Positions 9,509 to 17,110 of a DNA stretch of 64,000 nucleotides are shown one piece after another (position 1 is the first letter of the stretch; the number at the start of each line of letters is the position of its first letter). The position numbers were made by a program, and so were the translations under genes. The notes below the pieces were generated by a model, which was not told the origin of the DNA, made no database searches, and was given only the letters and a program-made list of their open reading frames with translations. This DNA comes from Halorubrum kocurii JCM 14978 (GTDB lineage Archaea > Halobacteriota > Halobacteria > Halobacteriales > Haloferacaceae), in NCBI RefSeq assembly GCF_000337355.1, contig NZ_AOJH01000006.1, forward strand, positions 58,183-122,182, in the 5' to 3' direction.

Positions 9509-9701
9509 TTCTATCCGCTTCTCTTTGAACAGGACGAATAAATTCAGGGTCCAAATTATCAAAAATGAATTGAAAATGTTAGATGGTAAAAATTAGTATA
9601 GTAACCAATGTTACGAGAGAGCATCTCGTCTTGAATGGATGAGGAATCTCGAGTCGCCCGTAGACCTCGCGCGGACGCCGCGCAGGCTTTCCTAGGACCG
9701 G

Positions 9702-10043
9702 TCAGACGGATCCGGAGGCCGAGAGCACCACGAAGAAGTTCCAGAAAGTCACAAGAATACCGACAACCACCAGTCCGAGAGGGATGCCGATTCGATCCGG
9801 AGTGGGAGCCAGCCTCCAAGCGAGACGCGAGCAACCGACCACGACGAGTTTCAACGCCACCATCCCGGGGATCCCGTACCGGCTGACGATCGGCTCACCG
9901 AGCGGTCCGACCTCAGCGATCTGTCCCGAGGAAACACCGATACTCGTGGTGAGGAGGTCCCCGACAACGAAGAAGGCGACTGCGAGGGTCCAGAGCGCCT
10001 GCGGGGACCAATTCGGGATCAACCGGTCATCGATATCAGTCAT
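9702..10043 (-). CDS. Small multi-pass membrane protein (possibly DUF5658-like)
   Basis: 113 aa with three to four hydrophobic segments (about 16-38, 58-75, 85-108). GDLLTTSIGVSSGQIAEVGPLGEPI, beginning inside the first helix, resembles the 'D..TT...G..E.NP' signature of small haloarchaeal DUF5658-type membrane proteins. Function is unknown. It stands alone between the MinD-like gene and the RiPP cluster on the same strand, with gaps of 126 and 193 nt, so co-transcription with the lasso cluster is unlikely. Confidence 0.6.
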   Translation of the reverse strand: MTDIDDRLIPNWSPQALWTLAVAFFVVGDLLTTSIGVSSGQIAEVGPLGEPIVSRYGIPGMVALKLVVVGCSRLAWRLAPTPDRIGIPLGLVVVGILVTFWNFFVVLSASGSV

Positions 10044-10169
10044 TAGTCAGGGTGAAACGGAGTAGTTGGCTGTGTTCACCTCATCTGCGGCCGTGGGTGT
10101 TCGCTCTGTAGTAAACTGCACTGAGTAATGATAGTAGGCGATACAGTATAGATGGTTTCGGTAGATCAT

Positions 10170-11114
10170 TCACTCTAAGACGTCTTCTTCGATGGAACTC
10201 ACTACTTCCTGTAGTCTTTGTAGTGAACGGGGGCGAGAAAGAGTTCGGACGCTCATCGACCGAGCCAACTGACTACAGCGTTCGAAGTGAGCTCGCGCGG
10301 AGTCGGTGTCCGAATCGCGGTACAGTGCGTATGACTGACGTAAAATCTCTAAGACCGCATCATGTGCCGGGACCTCGTTAATAGCGATGCTTTCTGCGTC
10401 TTCGATCAGATACAGCACATCTATGGCTTGATACCTCGTCGAGTGTCTGGCTGAAGTATCTATCCGCACTTTCCGGTCAGTTTGTTTCGACTGAGGTGGT
10501 GATAGTTCCAGTGAGGGAACAACGTCTGCGTTGACTCGCAATCGAGGTGGCCCAGGGGGCGCACAAGAGGCTTCCCCACTTGACTGAGGGAAAACGGGTA
10601 CGAGATCGTCTGAATGATGTACGTGACCGCTGGCGTAACACGCTGCGGCGACCGTCGACTTCCCCCGTCCGGAGGGTCCGGTGAACGAGACGAGCGTGTC
10701 GTCGATGACTACTGCACTCGCGTGAAAGACCACTGCACCCCGAGCGACGAGAGCGAGCCTGAGCCCGAGGTTCGTAACCAGCCATTTGACACTGTCTTGG
10801 TCAGCAGCGGGATTGGGTGAGACCGTGATTTCGTTAGTCTCGACGACCAGAGACCCGACACCCTGATAAGATAGAAAGAATCCGCCTTGCAAGCGATAAA
10901 TCTGTACTCCTTCGGCGTTGTCAGAGTACACTTTGTTAGCACCGAAACCCAGATCCTCTGAACGCTGTGGCAGGAACCCGAGTTTGACTGTTAGATCGGT
11001 CTCAGATCTATCGGGACTATTCGGAACGTGAGAAAGAAATCCGGAGAGTGGAATAGTCGATTGAATGTCTATTCCGAAGGCAGTGTACTTGTATTGGTTG
11101 TCGTCAGTAAGCAC
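10170..11114 (-). CDS. HPr-kinase-like protein of the lasso-peptide cluster (K1)
   Basis: 314-aa protein with an HPr serine kinase-type fold. It has LHASAV-like sequence (FHASAV, about 130-135), Walker A GPSGRGKST (146-154), and an acidic pair in HHSDDLVPV (166-174) at the catalytic-base position of HprK. In paeninodin-type lasso clusters a homologue phosphorylates the C-terminal Ser of the precursor, so modification of the small peptide encoded just upstream (11118-11252) is the likely role. The GTG start at 11114 lies 3 nt after that ORF's stop, indicating translational coupling. Ordinary HPr is not encoded nearby, which argues against sugar-PTS regulation. The target is inferred, not shown. 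Confidence 0.75.
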   Translation of the reverse strand: MLTDDNQYKYTAFGIDIQSTIPLSGFLSHVPNSPDRSETDLTVKLGFLPQRSEDLGFGANKVYSDNAEGVQIYRLQGGFFLSYQGVGSLVVETNEITVSPNPAADQDSVKWLVTNLGLRLALVARGAVVFHASAVVIDDTLVSFTGPSGRGKSTVAAACYASGHVHHSDDLVPVFPQSSGEASCAPPGPPRLRVNADVVPSLELSPPQSKQTDRKVRIDTSARHSTRYQAIDVLYLIEDAESIAINEVPAHDAVLEILRQSYALYRDSDTDSARAHFERCSQLARSMSVRTLSRPRSLQRLQEVVSSIEEDVLE

Positions 11115-11117
11115 TCG

Positions 11118-11252
11118 TCAACAGTTGGGATTGTAGTCATCGCTTTTTCCCGCACGAGAAAAACACTGGGCATTGTCGTTCGTCCCTCCGCTTTCAGTTA
11201 TGTCCTCAACATCACCGATTCTGCTGATTTTGGGCTTTTTATACGAGTTCAT
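11118..11252 (-). CDS. Putative lasso-peptide precursor A1
   Basis: 44-aa ORF starting at ATG 11252. The leader reads YKKPKISRIGDVEDIT (residues 4-19). This fits the lasso leader consensus YxxPxLxxxGxxxxxT: Tyr4, Pro7, hydrophobic Ile9, Gly13 and Thr19, with the Gly-to-Thr spacing of six seen in actinobacterial precursors. The C-terminal part (20-44) is small, polar and Gly/Asn/Asp-rich (SGGTNDNAQC, then FSRAGKSDDYNPNC) and has two Cys, one at the very end. A TATA box lies 27-34 nt upstream of the start, and K1 follows 3 nt downstream. The weak point is the ring: with Thr19 at -2, the first acid (Asp26) would be core position 6, not 7-9. Confidence 0.75.
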   Translation of the reverse strand: MNSYKKPKISRIGDVEDITESGGTNDNAQCFSRAGKSDDYNPNC

Positions 11253-11278
11253 TTCCACATATCGTCATTGTACTAACA

Positions 11279-11286
11279 ATATATAA
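11279..11286 (-). promoter_or_regulatory. TATA box for A1-K1
   Basis: On the minus strand the sequence reads TTATATAT, 27-34 nt before the A1 start codon. That is the spacing expected for a leaderless archaeal transcript. A second AT-rich block (TTTAAAAA) lies at about 11296-11303. Confidence 0.55.
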
Positions 11287-11514
11287 GTTCTTGCCTTTTT
11301 AAATAGTAGTGTTTAGGTACGGATCAAAGGAAGGGTGGTGCGGTTTCAACGTGGTCTGTGCCCGTGAAACTCGTTCATGGACCCCACATCGTGAGTTCAA
11401 ATCGAGTTACGAAGCGCGGTACGCCTGATTGGCATTTTTATCTAAACGGCCGGTGCACAAACCACTTAGTATTAAATCGGATGAGCACAGTATTATAGAT
11501 AATCCATCAATCGT

Positions 11515-12429
11515 ATGTACACATACTCTGCGTATGATCTGCAGACTAGATCTGTGTTCGAATTACCAGAACTTCCGGTGGCCAATAGAACCGCTGTAGG
11601 TCCTGACATCGAGATTGAGCGGGGTACCGTCGAACCCGTTCCAGAATCTGTGGAAGGTAGGGGTGGCCGTCGGATCGTGGCCACCCCCGACGCCGTCAGA
11701 CTGACGTACGACTCGATTGGGTCGTTTCTCGTAGAAGACGGAACCCGAATCGTGTGCGATCCGATAGACGAGGCGGCAGAGCAACGGGAGTTCTTCCGGC
11801 GACTCATCGAGAACGAACTGCTCGGACTGGTGCTTCACCAACGCGATCACCTCGTGCTCCACGCCAGTGCGGTTTCGGTCGACGGCAAAGCGGTGACGTT
11901 TCTCGGTCCGAGAGGCGCTGGGAAGTCGACGACGGCCGCGGCGTTCGACGCAGCTGGGTATTCAGTGTTGGAAGACGACGTGGTCGCGATCCGACTCGAC
12001 GAGAACGGGCCGATGGTAGTTCCGGGAGTTCCACAGCTCCGCCTAGAGTCGGATGCCGCCACCACGCTCGGTCTCCAAGGCACGACGACGCCTTCTGAGG
12101 AATCGTGGTACAAAAAACAGATGCTTCCGATCGAAGAAGTGCCCGAGACCGTCCCGTTGACCCGCTGCTATGTCCTCACCGAGACCGACGAACTCGAAGT
12201 GCACCGGCTCCCCGGGTCCGAACAGTTGCTAAGCCTCGTCACGCAAAGATACGTACAGGGGCTCCTCTCAGAGTCCGATCAGCCCAATATTCACATTGAG
12301 CAGTGTTCTCGTGTCGTGGAACACGCAGGGGTCCGAGTGTTAGCTCGGCCGCTAAACCACAGCCTACTGCCCGAACTGGTCGAAACAGTCGTTAACGATA
12401 TCCGGCAAGGCACACCCGAAGCCGATTGA
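11515..12429 (+). CDS. HPr-kinase-like protein of the lasso-peptide cluster (K2)
   Basis: 304-aa paralogue of K1, oriented the opposite way. Shared features are LHASAVSVDG (115-124), Walker A GPRGAGKST (131-139) and EDDVVAI (153-159), with the same domain order. The N-terminal 100 residues resemble K1 only weakly. It is convergent with the second candidate precursor (12641-12793), 211 nt away. Having two kinases and two precursors in one cluster suggests each kinase serves one peptide. The ATG at 11515 is preceded by an AT-rich tattatagat at 11491-11500. Promoters for K2 and for A1-K1 lie back to back in 11253-11514, where I found no further gene. Confidence 0.75.
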   Translation: MYTYSAYDLQTRSVFELPELPVANRTAVGPDIEIERGTVEPVPESVEGRGGRRIVATPDAVRLTYDSIGSFLVEDGTRIVCDPIDEAAEQREFFRRLIENELLGLVLHQRDHLVLHASAVSVDGKAVTFLGPRGAGKSTTAAAFDAAGYSVLEDDVVAIRLDENGPMVVPGVPQLRLESDAATTLGLQGTTTPSEESWYKKQMLPIEEVPETVPLTRCYVLTETDELEVHRLPGSEQLLSLVTQRYVQGLLSESDQPNIHIEQCSRVVEHAGVRVLARPLNHSLLPELVETVVNDIRQGTPEAD

Positions 12430-12640
12430 GTAACACGGACCGACAGTAGACGAATGGTACGAAGTAGATGTCTACAGTATCATACAGGGGTGTACCGATC
12501 TTCTCGTATGAATAAGCTGTCTGCGACCGGTATCAGAACCTCCCTAGCGATCGAAGGGCCACGGGCGTGGACACTGCGCTTTTCGACGCACTGTGTATGG
12601 ACTTTGGACGCTTCAAATAAGTTGGTGAGAACGGATCTGA

Positions 12641-12793
12641 CTACTTGTAACCGACGGACCCTTTCAGATTGATGGCCGGTTCGTCAACGTCAGTACCGGG
12701 CTGTTTCTTGTTGCCAGTTTGCGTGATCGATTCTACCGCACCGTGCTTATTAACTTCCGGAGCTTCGTACCGACTTGAGCTATTTTTGCTCAT
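12641..12793 (-). CDS. Putative lasso-peptide precursor A2
   Basis: 50-aa ORF from ATG 12793, read downstream of the cyclase gene. The leader holds YEAPEVNKHGAVESIT (9-24): Tyr9, Pro12, Val14, Gly18, Thr24 match YxxPxLxxxGxxxxxT position by position, and Thr26 follows. The rest, from Gly27, reads GNKKQPGTDVDEPAI and ends NLKGSVGYK. If the core starts at Gly27, Asp35 is residue 9, giving a classical nine-residue Gly-Asp macrolactam ring with a 15-residue tail. If instead Thr24 is the usual -2 residue, the acid falls at position 10. A strong promoter (12822-12848) sits about 30 nt upstream, so this small gene can be expressed independently of the cyclase operon. Confidence 0.8.
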   Translation of the reverse strand: MSKNSSSRYEAPEVNKHGAVESITQTGNKKQPGTDVDEPAINLKGSVGYK

Positions 12794-12821
12794 ATCTACA
12801 TGTCCATAGTCTAACTTGATT

Positions 12822-12848
12822 CATATAAAATCTGTGTTTGATCACATA
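12822..12848 (-). promoter_or_regulatory. A2 promoter with a motif shared with the N/D intergenic region
   Basis: On the minus strand TATGTGATCAAACACAG is followed directly by TTTTATATG. The TATA box lies 29-37 nt before the A2 start. Nearly the same block recurs at 17004-17030 in the same orientation (about 23 of 27 positions with one indel each), including the TGATCA palindrome. It is a candidate operator for cluster-specific control. Confidence 0.55.
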
Positions 12849-12876
12849 CTATACCAGTCATAAGGAGCGCCGGTGG

Positions 12877-14751
12877 TCATCGATAGATGGTCTGTTCTTC
12901 CAACCAAGTGGCAAATGAAAGGGCGACCCACAGCGTATTCGGATCACGTGGTTTCGGATCGTTCTTGAATCGCTCGTATACTTCAGATAACGATTGCGGG
13001 TCGATGTACGGTCGAAGGATCTCTGGGTCCTCAACGAGAGATTGGACCTCGCCATCAGCGGCCGAGAGCGCGTGTGTGAACGCTTGGTTCATCATCGTTT
13101 TCCACGGTCTACATCGGATCTTATCCGGGAGCACGTCCGCTAACGCGCGACGGATTATCATTCGGGTCCATCCGTCTCGGAGCTGCTGTGTCGGTGGGAT
13201 TGCGAGGCTGAACTCAATTAGCCGTATATCCGTAAACGGGTATCTGGGTTCAATACCGAACGCCGCGTGTGTCACGTCGTTGGCTTCGAAGAACTCGGTC
13301 ATGCCCCCGCTCATCAACGAGCGGTACTGCCACCGACGGGCGCTACGCTTCAGCACTGAACCCTCGTCGTTCAAACGCATATATCGCTCTTGGAGTCCGG
13401 TCCGTTTCACGAACGACCGGTCAAGGGTCGGATTGAGTCGCTGTGTCCCCGTCGGCTTGCCTCGAAGCCGCCGGAAGATATCTTTTGCTCGACGCGGTAC
13501 CAGATTCGGGAGCACCTGTCCCACGAGTAGCCCCCTCGGCCGACGGTCGAGGACGTCTCCCATCGCGTCCAATTCCCTGTAGAGGTGCCTCCACCGACCG
13601 GTTCGCGCCAGCTGTGGGAGAAGACCCAGTCCGTAATCGACGGCACTGTCTCCGTGTGAGCCCTCTAGAATCACACCGATGCCGTCTTGGCTCGCTCGTT
13701 TCGCGATCTCCCATTTCAGGTAATGCATTGTATTTTTCACCGGCTCATCGTGGTACCGCAGAGCCTCGTCGATATGGCCCACGGCGCTCAGATCATCGAG
13801 AAAAAGGTAATTGGAGTCGATTCCGTCCCTCTCGACGAGCCTCTCGATATACTCTCGCTCGTCGGAGGCGCTGCTTTCATCGGACACTCCAGAGTACGTG
13901 GTCAGTGTGGTTTCGGGGGGAAGAATCTCCCGTGTGACGGCCGTGATTGACGACGAATCCAGTCCACCACTGAGGCTCGCACCGGTCGGCGTGTCGGTTC
14001 GGAGACGGGATGCTACTGCCTGATCGAACAGTTCTCTGAACCGGTTGGCGTACGCCTCGTCCGACTCAAGCGTGAGCGTTCGCGTCGGATCGAGATCCCA
14101 GTACTGCCAGGTCTGATCCATCCCCATTGAGACAGCCATGGCGTGAGCGGGAGCGAGACGTCGAACGGACTCGTAGAACGAGTTTGTTTTGTCTTCAAGC
14201 CGCCCGAGGAGGAAGTCACCGACTCGATATTCGTCCAGAGACGGTCTGACACTGGGCAACGCTATGAGCGACTTCGGTTCCGAGGCGACCGCAAACACGT
14301 CGTCAGTGGCGTGGTAGTACAGCGGCTTGACGCCGAGGTGGTCTCGGGCACAGAACAGTGTCTCTCTTGATGAGTCCCAGACGACGAAGGCAAACGCACC
14401 GATTAATTCGTCCACACAGGCGTCGCCCCACTGCCGGTACGCCTCCAAGAGGAGATGGCTATCGGGAATCTGTCGCGGTACGTCGGTAAGACCAAGCCGA
14501 TGTAGTAAATCCGCTCTGTTGTCCAGCCGCGCGTCGGACGCGACTACGAACCCGTCGTGGGCGTACGGTTGTTCGTCGACGTAGCCTTGTGGCGTCGTTA
14601 CAAGCTGCTGGTGTCCGATACCGACAACGTCGTTCAACCACTCTCCGTCGCCGTCTTGGCCCCGGTGTTCGATAGCAGCAAGCATTTGCTGCAGCCATTC
14701 GGGATTCAGACCGGTGCCCGTCCGATCGAACACGGCAGCGATACCGCTCAT
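12877..14751 (-). CDS. Asparagine-synthase-like lasso cyclase (C)
   Basis: 624 aa. In lasso pathways this family adenylates a core Asp/Glu side chain and closes the macrolactam with the new N-terminus. The N-terminal Ntn-type domain starts MSGIAAVFD: Ser replaces the Cys2 nucleophile of true asparagine synthetase B, so it cannot draw ammonia from glutamine, a hallmark of lasso cyclases. The ATP-pyrophosphatase loop ASLSGGLDSSSITAV is intact (about 258-272). Its ATG overlaps the B2 stop codon (ATGA), so it is coupled to the protease gene. Alternatives such as a generic AsnB paralogue are made unlikely by the B1, B2 and D neighbours. Confidence 0.85.
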   Translation of the reverse strand: MSGIAAVFDRTGTGLNPEWLQQMLAAIEHRGQDGDGEWLNDVVGIGHQQLVTTPQGYVDEQPYAHDGFVVASDARLDNRADLLHRLGLTDVPRQIPDSHLLLEAYRQWGDACVDELIGAFAFVVWDSSRETLFCARDHLGVKPLYYHATDDVFAVASEPKSLIALPSVRPSLDEYRVGDFLLGRLEDKTNSFYESVRRLAPAHAMAVSMGMDQTWQYWDLDPTRTLTLESDEAYANRFRELFDQAVASRLRTDTPTGASLSGGLDSSSITAVTREILPPETTLTTYSGVSDESSASDEREYIERLVERDGIDSNYLFLDDLSAVGHIDEALRYHDEPVKNTMHYLKWEIAKRASQDGIGVILEGSHGDSAVDYGLGLLPQLARTGRWRHLYRELDAMGDVLDRRPRGLLVGQVLPNLVPRRAKDIFRRLRGKPTGTQRLNPTLDRSFVKRTGLQERYMRLNDEGSVLKRSARRWQYRSLMSGGMTEFFEANDVTHAAFGIEPRYPFTDIRLIEFSLAIPPTQQLRDGWTRMIIRRALADVLPDKIRCRPWKTMMNQAFTHALSAADGEVQSLVEDPEILRPYIDPQSLSEVYERFKNDPKPRDPNTLWVALSFATWLEEQTIYR

Positions 14752-15206
14752 AACTCTTTGCCGGCGTCCATTGATGCGAGTGGTTCGTAACGGTCCAAAT
14801 CGTTGAGCTCTCCAATGAGCACTTCATTACGGTATTCAAGCCAGCTATGTGCCTCCATTGGTGTATCAGACTCGGTTGTGACACCGATCTGGTGGTCCGG
14901 TTCGAACGCGTACAGTCGTAACACCGTTTCGGCGGCTAACGACCGAACGAGACACGTTCGGCCGCCTGGGAGATAGTAATCTGCTATCTTTACCGCTGAA
15001 ACGACCCTGTGTGCCGTTGGATCTCCCGGAACGATCAGCGCTCCATAGTTGCTAATCCTCAACAACGATGCTCGCGTTCGAGACATGACCACGTTCGTGA
15101 GCACAAGCGGCAGTGATAACAAAAGTGCAACTGCCAGAAGGAATCGAATCGGATCGCCGGGAGACCATGAGACCGTCGCTGTCGAGTCGCCGACTGAGGT
15201 GGTCAT
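14748..15206 (-). CDS. Lasso-peptide leader protease (B2, transglutaminase-like)
   Basis: 152-aa cysteine protease of the Transglut_core3 family (PF13471), which removes the leader from lasso precursors. The catalytic Cys85 sits in GGRTCLVRSLAAE, His120 in MEAHSWLEY, and the third acid is Asp136 or Asp138 in GELNDLDRY. One membrane helix lies at about 21-41. I chose ATG 15206 because it overlaps the B1 stop (ATGA); the longer start at 15272 would overlap B1 by 70 nt with Arg-rich sequence. Order B1-B2-C on one strand with two ATGA overlaps is typical of a tight biosynthetic operon. Confidence 0.88.
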   Translation of the reverse strand: MTTSVGDSTATVSWSPGDPIRFLLAVALLLSLPLVLTNVVMSRTRASLLRISNYGALIVPGDPTAHRVVSAVKIADYYLPGGRTCLVRSLAAETVLRLYAFEPDHQIGVTTESDTPMEAHSWLEYRNEVLIGELNDLDRYEPLASMDAGKEL

Positions 15207-15496
15207 TCGTCGAGACGTACGAGGCCTTCGTCCACCATCTCGACCAGCATCTTTGAGACGTCGCGTTGACACCGCTCGTACGCCACGTCGTACTCCGAGA
15301 CGACTTTTTGTGAGACTTCGTCGAGCGTTTTGGGTTGCTGAATCATCTCCCAGACGAGCGTGCCGACTTCGTTCACACTGTAGTACACTCCGTCGTCTTG
15401 ATAAAGTATGACGGTTTCGCCGTCAACTGCCGTAGAGATGCAGTTCTCCGCCGCTACGACCGTCGTTGTCTCTGCGATTTTGTTAGCGTTTTCCAT
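15203..15496 (-). CDS. PqqD-like RiPP recognition element (B1)
   Basis: 97-aa free-standing PqqD-family protein, the leader-binding partner that hands the precursor to B2. Characteristic blocks are GETVILYQDDGVYYSVNEVG (about 26-45), the aromatic/Gly turn before TLVWEMIQQPKTLDEV, and the C-terminal helix MLVEMVDEGLV. It is the first gene of the B1-B2-C operon. An atattaatat TATA box at 15521-15530 lies 25-34 nt before its ATG. Leader residues Tyr and Pro in A1 and A2 are those that B1 proteins contact in studied lasso systems. Confidence 0.88.
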   Translation of the reverse strand: MENANKIAETTTVVAAENCISTAVDGETVILYQDDGVYYSVNEVGTLVWEMIQQPKTLDEVSQKVVSEYDVAYERCQRDVSKMLVEMVDEGLVRLDE

Positions 15497-15520
15497 GCGT
15501 TATCGGTATTCTGTTACTCT

Positions 15521-15530
15521 ATATTAATAT
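15521..15530 (-). promoter_or_regulatory. TATA box for the B1-B2-C operon
   Basis: The AT block atattaatat is centred about 30 nt before the B1 start codon. Between this and the N gene (15531-15745) I see no further ORF with a lasso leader. Confidence 0.55.
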
Positions 15531-15745
15531 TTCTTTGCCAACAGAAGAGTGTCGGCCTCGACATCACGCGAGAGCCCTAAAATAGCTCAAAAAGCTGCTA
15601 TCGAATTGTAGCACTGAGCGGATCACGAGTAAAATTTATACAGCGGTCTGTGTTTGATTTTGACTGACGAAATCGCGGCCTGTCAATACTGGCCCCCTAC
15701 AAAGTTAGCATAATAAATCGGCCACAAACAAATTCCGACCCGCGA

Positions 15746-16942
15746 TTACTTTTTAATCCACTCTACTAGTAACCGCAGAGGCCGAACAAAATAATACAGC
15801 GGGTAAAGCTTCGGCGGTAGCGATACCCACCGGTGGTCGACCGGCCACGGCGAGACTATCTTATTTACAGCCTCACGTATCGAATCTAGTGGAGTGTTAT
15901 TCAAAAATACAATTATCGTCAACGGGTCTAGGTCAAGCCGATCACCCGTCGGGTCTGATAAAAACAGCGCACAGAGAATCGATGACCCGATATTTGCGCG
16001 TGGATCCGCAGAAATCTGCTGGCGAACTCTGCTGGGTACATCGATCTCCGCCAACTCGGCTGCTACCGAAATTCCGAGTAATGCGGCGGTCTTCCAACCG
16101 TACTGGGCGGCACGATCGAGGATCTCATTCCACGCAGTATGTTCTTGAAGGAGCAGAGCAATATCACAGACCCACGAGAGACGACACCAACCGTGTTTAG
16201 TGCCGTGTGCAAGGAGAAGAACGACTCGATCTTCCGGTGACAATGCGGGAATCGGCTCGCCAGCCAGTGTAACTGACGTCCGACGTTCCCACAGTTCCAA
16301 GAACAGTCTTTCTGCCTCTCGATACTCACCCACGAACCTATGCCGGAGATCGATCGGTATCTCGTCTTCTTCGCTGAAGAAATGGAACTCACCTTCCCAT
16401 TGGAAAATCGAACCTTCGACGAGTTTCGAGGGAGAAACACCAGTGAAATCTGTCTGGTTGTATCCCTGCTGGCGGAGAACTTCGTGAGCATCAACCGGGT
16501 CCTCCTCCACGACGAGAAAGTCTAAGTCGCTGAACCACCGACGACTTACGCTTCCGTAGGCGATGTCCGCAACTACTGGACCCTTGTACGGGATCACTCG
16601 GATTTGGTTCTCCCGAAATGATTCGTTGAGATCGTGTAATCGTTCGATATACCGGATATTCTCTATCGCCTGACTGCGACACCGGCTCTGTACTGTTTGT
16701 ACGAACTCTTGAGGAACGGCATCCTCGATTTCACTGAGCGCTTCATTCAGCAGTGGCACGATGCCGTGGTCCGCTGCAAGACTAAGCACTTTGCTCCACT
16801 CGGGGTTGGTGTGTGCAATCTCCCGGATCCGTGTCTCAGCTTGGTCTGGATTCCCGATGTGACGGACGAGACTGAACACGAACTCGGCCTCGGGAGTTGT
16901 GGGCGTCAACATACGCTCAGGGTGGTCAGACGTCGGTACCAC
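15746..16942 (-). CDS. Nucleotidyltransferase family protein of the lasso cluster (N)
   Basis: 398-aa protein of the NTP_transf_5 family (PF14907). The marker is IPYKGPVVADIAYGS followed by RRWFSDLDFLVVEED (about 118-150), with the Asp-x-Asp metal site in SDLDFLV, and a C-terminal helical half. Homologues (PadeN-type) accompany the kinase in paeninodin-like lasso clusters, where their role is unsettled, perhaps further tailoring of the phosphorylated tail. The start is GTG 16942 or ATG 16912. The promoter-like block at 17004-17030 lies about 60 nt upstream of the GTG, and a 16-codon mini-ORF (16926-16976) intervenes. Confidence 0.75.
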   Translation of the reverse strand: MVPTSDHPERMLTPTTPEAEFVFSLVRHIGNPDQAETRIREIAHTNPEWSKVLSLAADHGIVPLLNEALSEIEDAVPQEFVQTVQSRCRSQAIENIRYIERLHDLNESFRENQIRVIPYKGPVVADIAYGSVSRRWFSDLDFLVVEEDPVDAHEVLRQQGYNQTDFTGVSPSKLVEGSIFQWEGEFHFFSEEDEIPIDLRHRFVGEYREAERLFLELWERRTSVTLAGEPIPALSPEDRVVLLLAHGTKHGWCRLSWVCDIALLLQEHTAWNEILDRAAQYGWKTAALLGISVAAELAEIDVPSRVRQQISADPRANIGSSILCALFLSDPTGDRLDLDPLTIIVFLNNTPLDSIREAVNKIVSPWPVDHRWVSLPPKLYPLYYFVRPLRLLVEWIKK

Positions 16943-17003
16943 TAAGAGGTGCAGTGGTTGGATACGTTTTGTTCATAGGATAGATGTTTTTACTGATTTG
17001 ACA

Positions 17004-17030
17004 CATATGAATTTGTGTGTTGATCACGTA
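17004..17030 (-). promoter_or_regulatory. Promoter-like block upstream of N, shared with A2
   Basis: On the minus strand TACGTGATCAACACACAA is followed by ATTCATATG. It matches the A2 promoter block at 12822-12848 in sequence, order and orientation. It lies between the divergent genes N and D, so it could act on either. Confidence 0.5.
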
Positions 17031-17110
17031 TTATGATCGACGAAATTAGATCAGGATAACACTTATTAATAGATTGTCCAATACGTTGATAACTATCCGA
17101 AAACAGTAAA

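Noticed and set aside
11380-11410. tRNA T-arm-like gagttcaaatc
   Set aside because: Flanking bases do not pair into a T-arm stem and no acceptor or anticodon arm can be drawn.
11364-11498. GTG-started 44-codon plus-strand ORF between K1/A1 and K2
   Set aside because: Length is right for a third precursor, but it lacks the Tyr-Pro-Gly-Thr leader pattern and starts with GTG; it overlaps the likely K2 promoter.
12454-12672. 72-codon plus-strand ORF between K2 and A2
   Set aside because: No lasso leader or any domain; it overlaps the far better supported A2 on the other strand.
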